NCBI GenBank assembly: GCA_902774265.1
Contig: CACYHR010000006.1
Location: forward strand, 22,482 to 86,481
Direction: 5' to 3'
Length of the DNA stretch: 64,000 nucleotides
Origin: an uncultured Eubacteriales bacterium
GTDB lineage: Bacteria; Bacillota; Clostridia; Peptostreptococcales; Anaerovoracaceae
The notes beneath the pieces were generated by a model. The model did no database searches. It saw only the letters and a list, made by a program, of their open reading frames with translations, and was not told where the DNA came from. A program made the position numbers and the translations under genes. Numbering within the stretch: position 1 is the first letter of the stretch; each line of letters opens with the position of its first letter. Of this stretch, positions 61,997 to 64,000 are shown piece by piece.

Positions 61997-63049
61997 ATGA
62001 TGACAGGAGATTCAAAACTAAAAATGTATAATGGATTGAATGTCACTTTTGACAGTGATAAATACAGACTGATGATGCCGTATTCGGATAAAGAGTATCC
62101 TGTGGGCGGGCTGATCTGTGAGTACCTGAGGCTGGCACCGGCAGATATCAAAAGGATCATCATGGAATGTGAAAGCCGGGAGAAGGAAGCGAGCGAAGAG
62201 AATTTCATTGATGCTTTTATGCAGTTCACTGAGCGGCTGAATGCCGAGCTGCCGCCGGTGACAAGTGCTATGATCGCGCTTGAGTTCTTTGTGACGGCCG
62301 AAGACTGGTTCAGTGCCTGCCGCTCAGACAGAAGAGCTGAGTTTATCAGATTGCTTGAGTCCGGATCAGATGACAGTGCCAGAGCGTTTGTTCTGCAGGA
62401 TTCCGGTTGCTCTGAGTTTGGCGGAGATTCTGTACTGCAGCTGCTGCTTTCCTGCTACTGCGGATTTATCAGTAAGTATGCTGTTACAAAGTCGATGTTC
62501 ACCAGACTTATGGAAAGTGATGAGATCCGGGATGATGAGCATGAACGCAGCATAAAGGTGCTTGTGCCTTTGTACAGAGATTATATGGATATGCAGCACA
62601 TTGACTACAGACTGGTGCTGACAGACAGAGGACTTGAATCCCTGTATACGGTAAAATCGTCTATCTCGCTTCTGCTCTTTGAGATGGCTCATTGTATAAA
62701 TGGCGAGGTAAACATACAGAAATGCAGGAACTGCGGAAATTATTTTGTTCCGGAAGGAAGATCCAATACTGTTTACTGCTCATATCCTATCCGGGGGGAT
62801 CAGGGTAAGACCTGCAGGGATGTGGGCGCGCAGATAGCGAGGACAAATAAAGAGAAGAATGATGCTGCTACAAAAGCGTATCGGAAGGTATATATGCGGT
62901 ACAAGCAGAATTTGAACCGGCATCCGGACGATACTGAAGCAGCGGCAAGGTTTGACAAACTGACAAACGAGGTTCGAGACTGGAGAAAAAAGATGGCGCA
63001 GGATGAAGCGTCCGAAAAGGAATTTTTGGAATGGCTTGAGCAGTTTTGA
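61997..63049 (+). CDS. DUF6076-like protein with C-terminal zinc finger
   Basis: A 350-residue soluble protein. Residues ~1-240 are mostly helical with no known motif. At ~245-280 is a CxxC...C zinc-finger-like segment (KCRNCGNYFVPEGRSNTVYCSYP) followed by GKTCRDVGAQIARTNKEKND and a charged, helical tail. This combination is that of uncharacterised DUF6076-type proteins, common in clostridial accessory DNA. I chose ATG 61997 because GGAGG is 8 bases before it; the frame opens earlier at TTG 61961, inside a repeat box. An HNH-like frame follows 15 bases after the stop. Confidence 0.75.
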   Translation: MMTGDSKLKMYNGLNVTFDSDKYRLMMPYSDKEYPVGGLICEYLRLAPADIKRIIMECESREKEASEENFIDAFMQFTERLNAELPPVTSAMIALEFFVTAEDWFSACRSDRRAEFIRLLESGSDDSARAFVLQDSGCSEFGGDSVLQLLLSCYCGFISKYAVTKSMFTRLMESDEIRDDEHERSIKVLVPLYRDYMDMQHIDYRLVLTDRGLESLYTVKSSISLLLFEMAHCINGEVNIQKCRNCGNYFVPEGRSNTVYCSYPIRGDQGKTCRDVGAQIARTNKEKNDAATKAYRKVYMRYKQNLNRHPDDTEAAARFDKLTNEVRDWRKKMAQDEASEKEFLEWLEQF

Positions 63050-63064
63050 ATGGAGGTAACCAGA

Positions 63065-63286
63065 TTGAGAAAAGCGATTCGGATCCTGAGCAGCAGCAGA
63101 CCTACCCCGCCGCGATTCTGTGACGTACCATCTCGGATCATCATTCTGCGGAGCATCTTATCTGCAGATTTTTTTGTGTCCCACCGCCCGGGTCAGTCAC
63201 GGGGAGGAACTCATGATATGAGCAATCTGATGTCACTGTGCAGATCATGCCATAATAAGATCCACCATGAGATGGGCGACAGATGA
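63065..63286 (+). CDS. Short HNH endonuclease-like protein, perhaps degenerate
   Basis: A 73-codon frame starting at a TTG with GGAGG 7 bases upstream (63053-63057). The last ~35 residues match the HNH core: VSHRPGQSRGGTHDMSNLMSLCRSCHNKIHHEMGD, with the His, Asn and the CxxCH pair. The first half, where HNH proteins normally have another CxxC pair, has only one Cys and no clear similarity, so the gene may be truncated or rearranged. It follows the DUF6076-like gene closely, and the two may form a unit. From 63287 to 63470 I see no gene. Confidence 0.5.
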   Translation: MRKAIRILSSSRPTPPRFCDVPSRIIILRSILSADFFVSHRPGQSRGGTHDMSNLMSLCRSCHNKIHHEMGDR

Positions 63287-63475
63287 TGCGGAGGGGGCGT
63301 AAAAATCTCCACATTGTATACAACAGGACAACGGCGCACAGTATCGCAGAGAAAAATCGGAATTCAAACGGGGTATTAAGGCAGAGGGCTACTTTCAATG
63401 ATAGTTTCGGCATGCTAAACTAAAGTTGCATAACTGTTTTTTCGTGAAGCTAGTGTTAAATTGGAGGATATTGAA

Positions 63476-64000
63476 GTGAGAAAAGTCAATAAAATTCTGT
63501 CACTAATGCTCGTGCTGCTTATGGCTTCGTTCGCACTTGCAGGATGCGGAGGAGGAGAGAAAAAAGATAGTAACGCCAATAGTGATAATACTAATTCCAA
63601 GCCTATTGCTATTGATGAGATCAAAACTATTGGTGACGCGTTCGAAGTCGCGCCTGAAGATAGTCAGTGGGCGGTATATGATAATAAAGTCATATTTGTG
63701 CTCCAGTCTGGGGAATCATATTACAGATTTATAGCCGATATATCCGAAGCAGACCAACAGGCTTATATGGATATCGATTACAGTGATCCGGATTTTGAAG
63801 CAAAGCAGCATGCTATTGTCGATCCGCTCGTGATAACAAAGACTGAGGAACTGACAGATCAGATTTTAAGCCAGGAGGAGCTGGATGCTCTTATCGGCAA
63901 GACAGGCAAGGAACTTGCAGATGACGGCTGGACATATCAGGGCAGTTATAACCTGGAAGACATGGAAGTCTGGATGGATAAGGGACCTTTCGAGTATTCT
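63476..64000 (+). CDS. Lipoprotein, 3' end outside the window
   Basis: The frame starts at GTG 63476, with GGAGG 9 bases before it, and stays open to the right edge (175 codons seen). The signal peptide VRKVNKILSLMLVLLMASF ends in the lipobox LAGC, followed by a Gly/Glu/Lys and Asn/Ser/Asp-rich linker. The mature part (AIDEIKTIGDAFEVAPEDSQWAVYDNKVIFVLQSG) is not a family I recognise; it has a mixed alpha/beta appearance and includes LDALIGKTGKELADDGW. It is anchored to the outer face of the membrane. Confidence 0.7.
   Translation, partial: MRKVNKILSLMLVLLMASFALAGCGGGEKKDSNANSDNTNSKPIAIDEIKTIGDAFEVAPEDSQWAVYDNKVIFVLQSGESYYRFIADISEADQQAYMDIDYSDPDFEAKQHAIVDPLVITKTEELTDQILSQEELDALIGKTGKELADDGWTYQGSYNLEDMEVWMDKGPFEYS

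Overview
The window reads as chromosomal DNA of an anaerobic, fermentative member of the Clostridia (Bacillota). Supporting signs are the tmk-holB-ricT-tRNA methyltransferase gene order, the paired GlgC/GlgD ADP-glucose pyrophosphorylases, a biotin-dependent sodium-pump decarboxylase cluster, strong AGGAGG-type ribosome sites, heavy use of AGA/AGG and ATA codons, and a clostripain-type protease. I see no rRNA, tRNA, CRISPR array, transposase gene or replication origin. Species cannot be assigned from sequence alone.

Layout. 1-2.6 kb: the end of a GNAT-like gene and an ABC exporter. 2.6-7.9 kb: a YitT membrane protein and a DNA/RNA housekeeping operon (small membrane protein, tmk, holB, ricT, trmN6-like), bracketed by two inverted copies of a ~135-bp intergenic repeat. 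7.9-13.6 kb: two membrane-anchored helical proteins, murA, a broken class III fructose-1,6-bisphosphatase gene, a PrsW-like protease and hypA. 13.6-25.3 kb: a glycogen locus (glgB, glgP, glgC, glgD, glgA and an amylase-4-alpha-glucanotransferase fusion). 25.3-29.9 kb: a Na+-translocating decarboxylase cluster. 29.9-31.3 kb: an amino-acid racemase and a NUDIX hydrolase. 31.3-43.2 kb: an L-arabinose locus (araB-araD and a decayed AEC permease leftward; a YesM/YesN two-component system, a CUT2 sugar ABC transporter and araA rightward). 43.4-53.4 kb: two very large secreted proteins (one with two predicted permuted papain-like domains, one clostripain-like) around a VanR/VanS-type two-component system. 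53.4-64 kb: an AT-richer accessory stretch of surface, zinc-ribbon, PASTA-like and nuclease proteins, a DUF6076-like gene with an HNH-like partner, and a lipoprotein running off the right edge.

How it fits together. The glycogen genes cover synthesis (GlgC/D, GlgA, GlgB) and mobilisation (GlgP, amylase-MalQ). The decarboxylase genes start 31 bp after the amylase-MalQ gene, so carbon storage and sodium-coupled decarboxylation may share a transcript. The arabinose locus has sensing, uptake, isomerase, kinase and epimerase together. Gene decay is visible at fbp (two independent lesions) and at the AEC permease. The most unusual material is (a) the 1106-residue secreted protein with a duplicated His...Cys domain, (b) the clostripain-like gene whose codon usage switches near its 3' end, and (c) the 54-61.4 kb set of membrane proteins, three of which end in the same Tyr-His...Cys...Cys-x-x-Cys module, two of them flanking a membrane-anchored nuclease.
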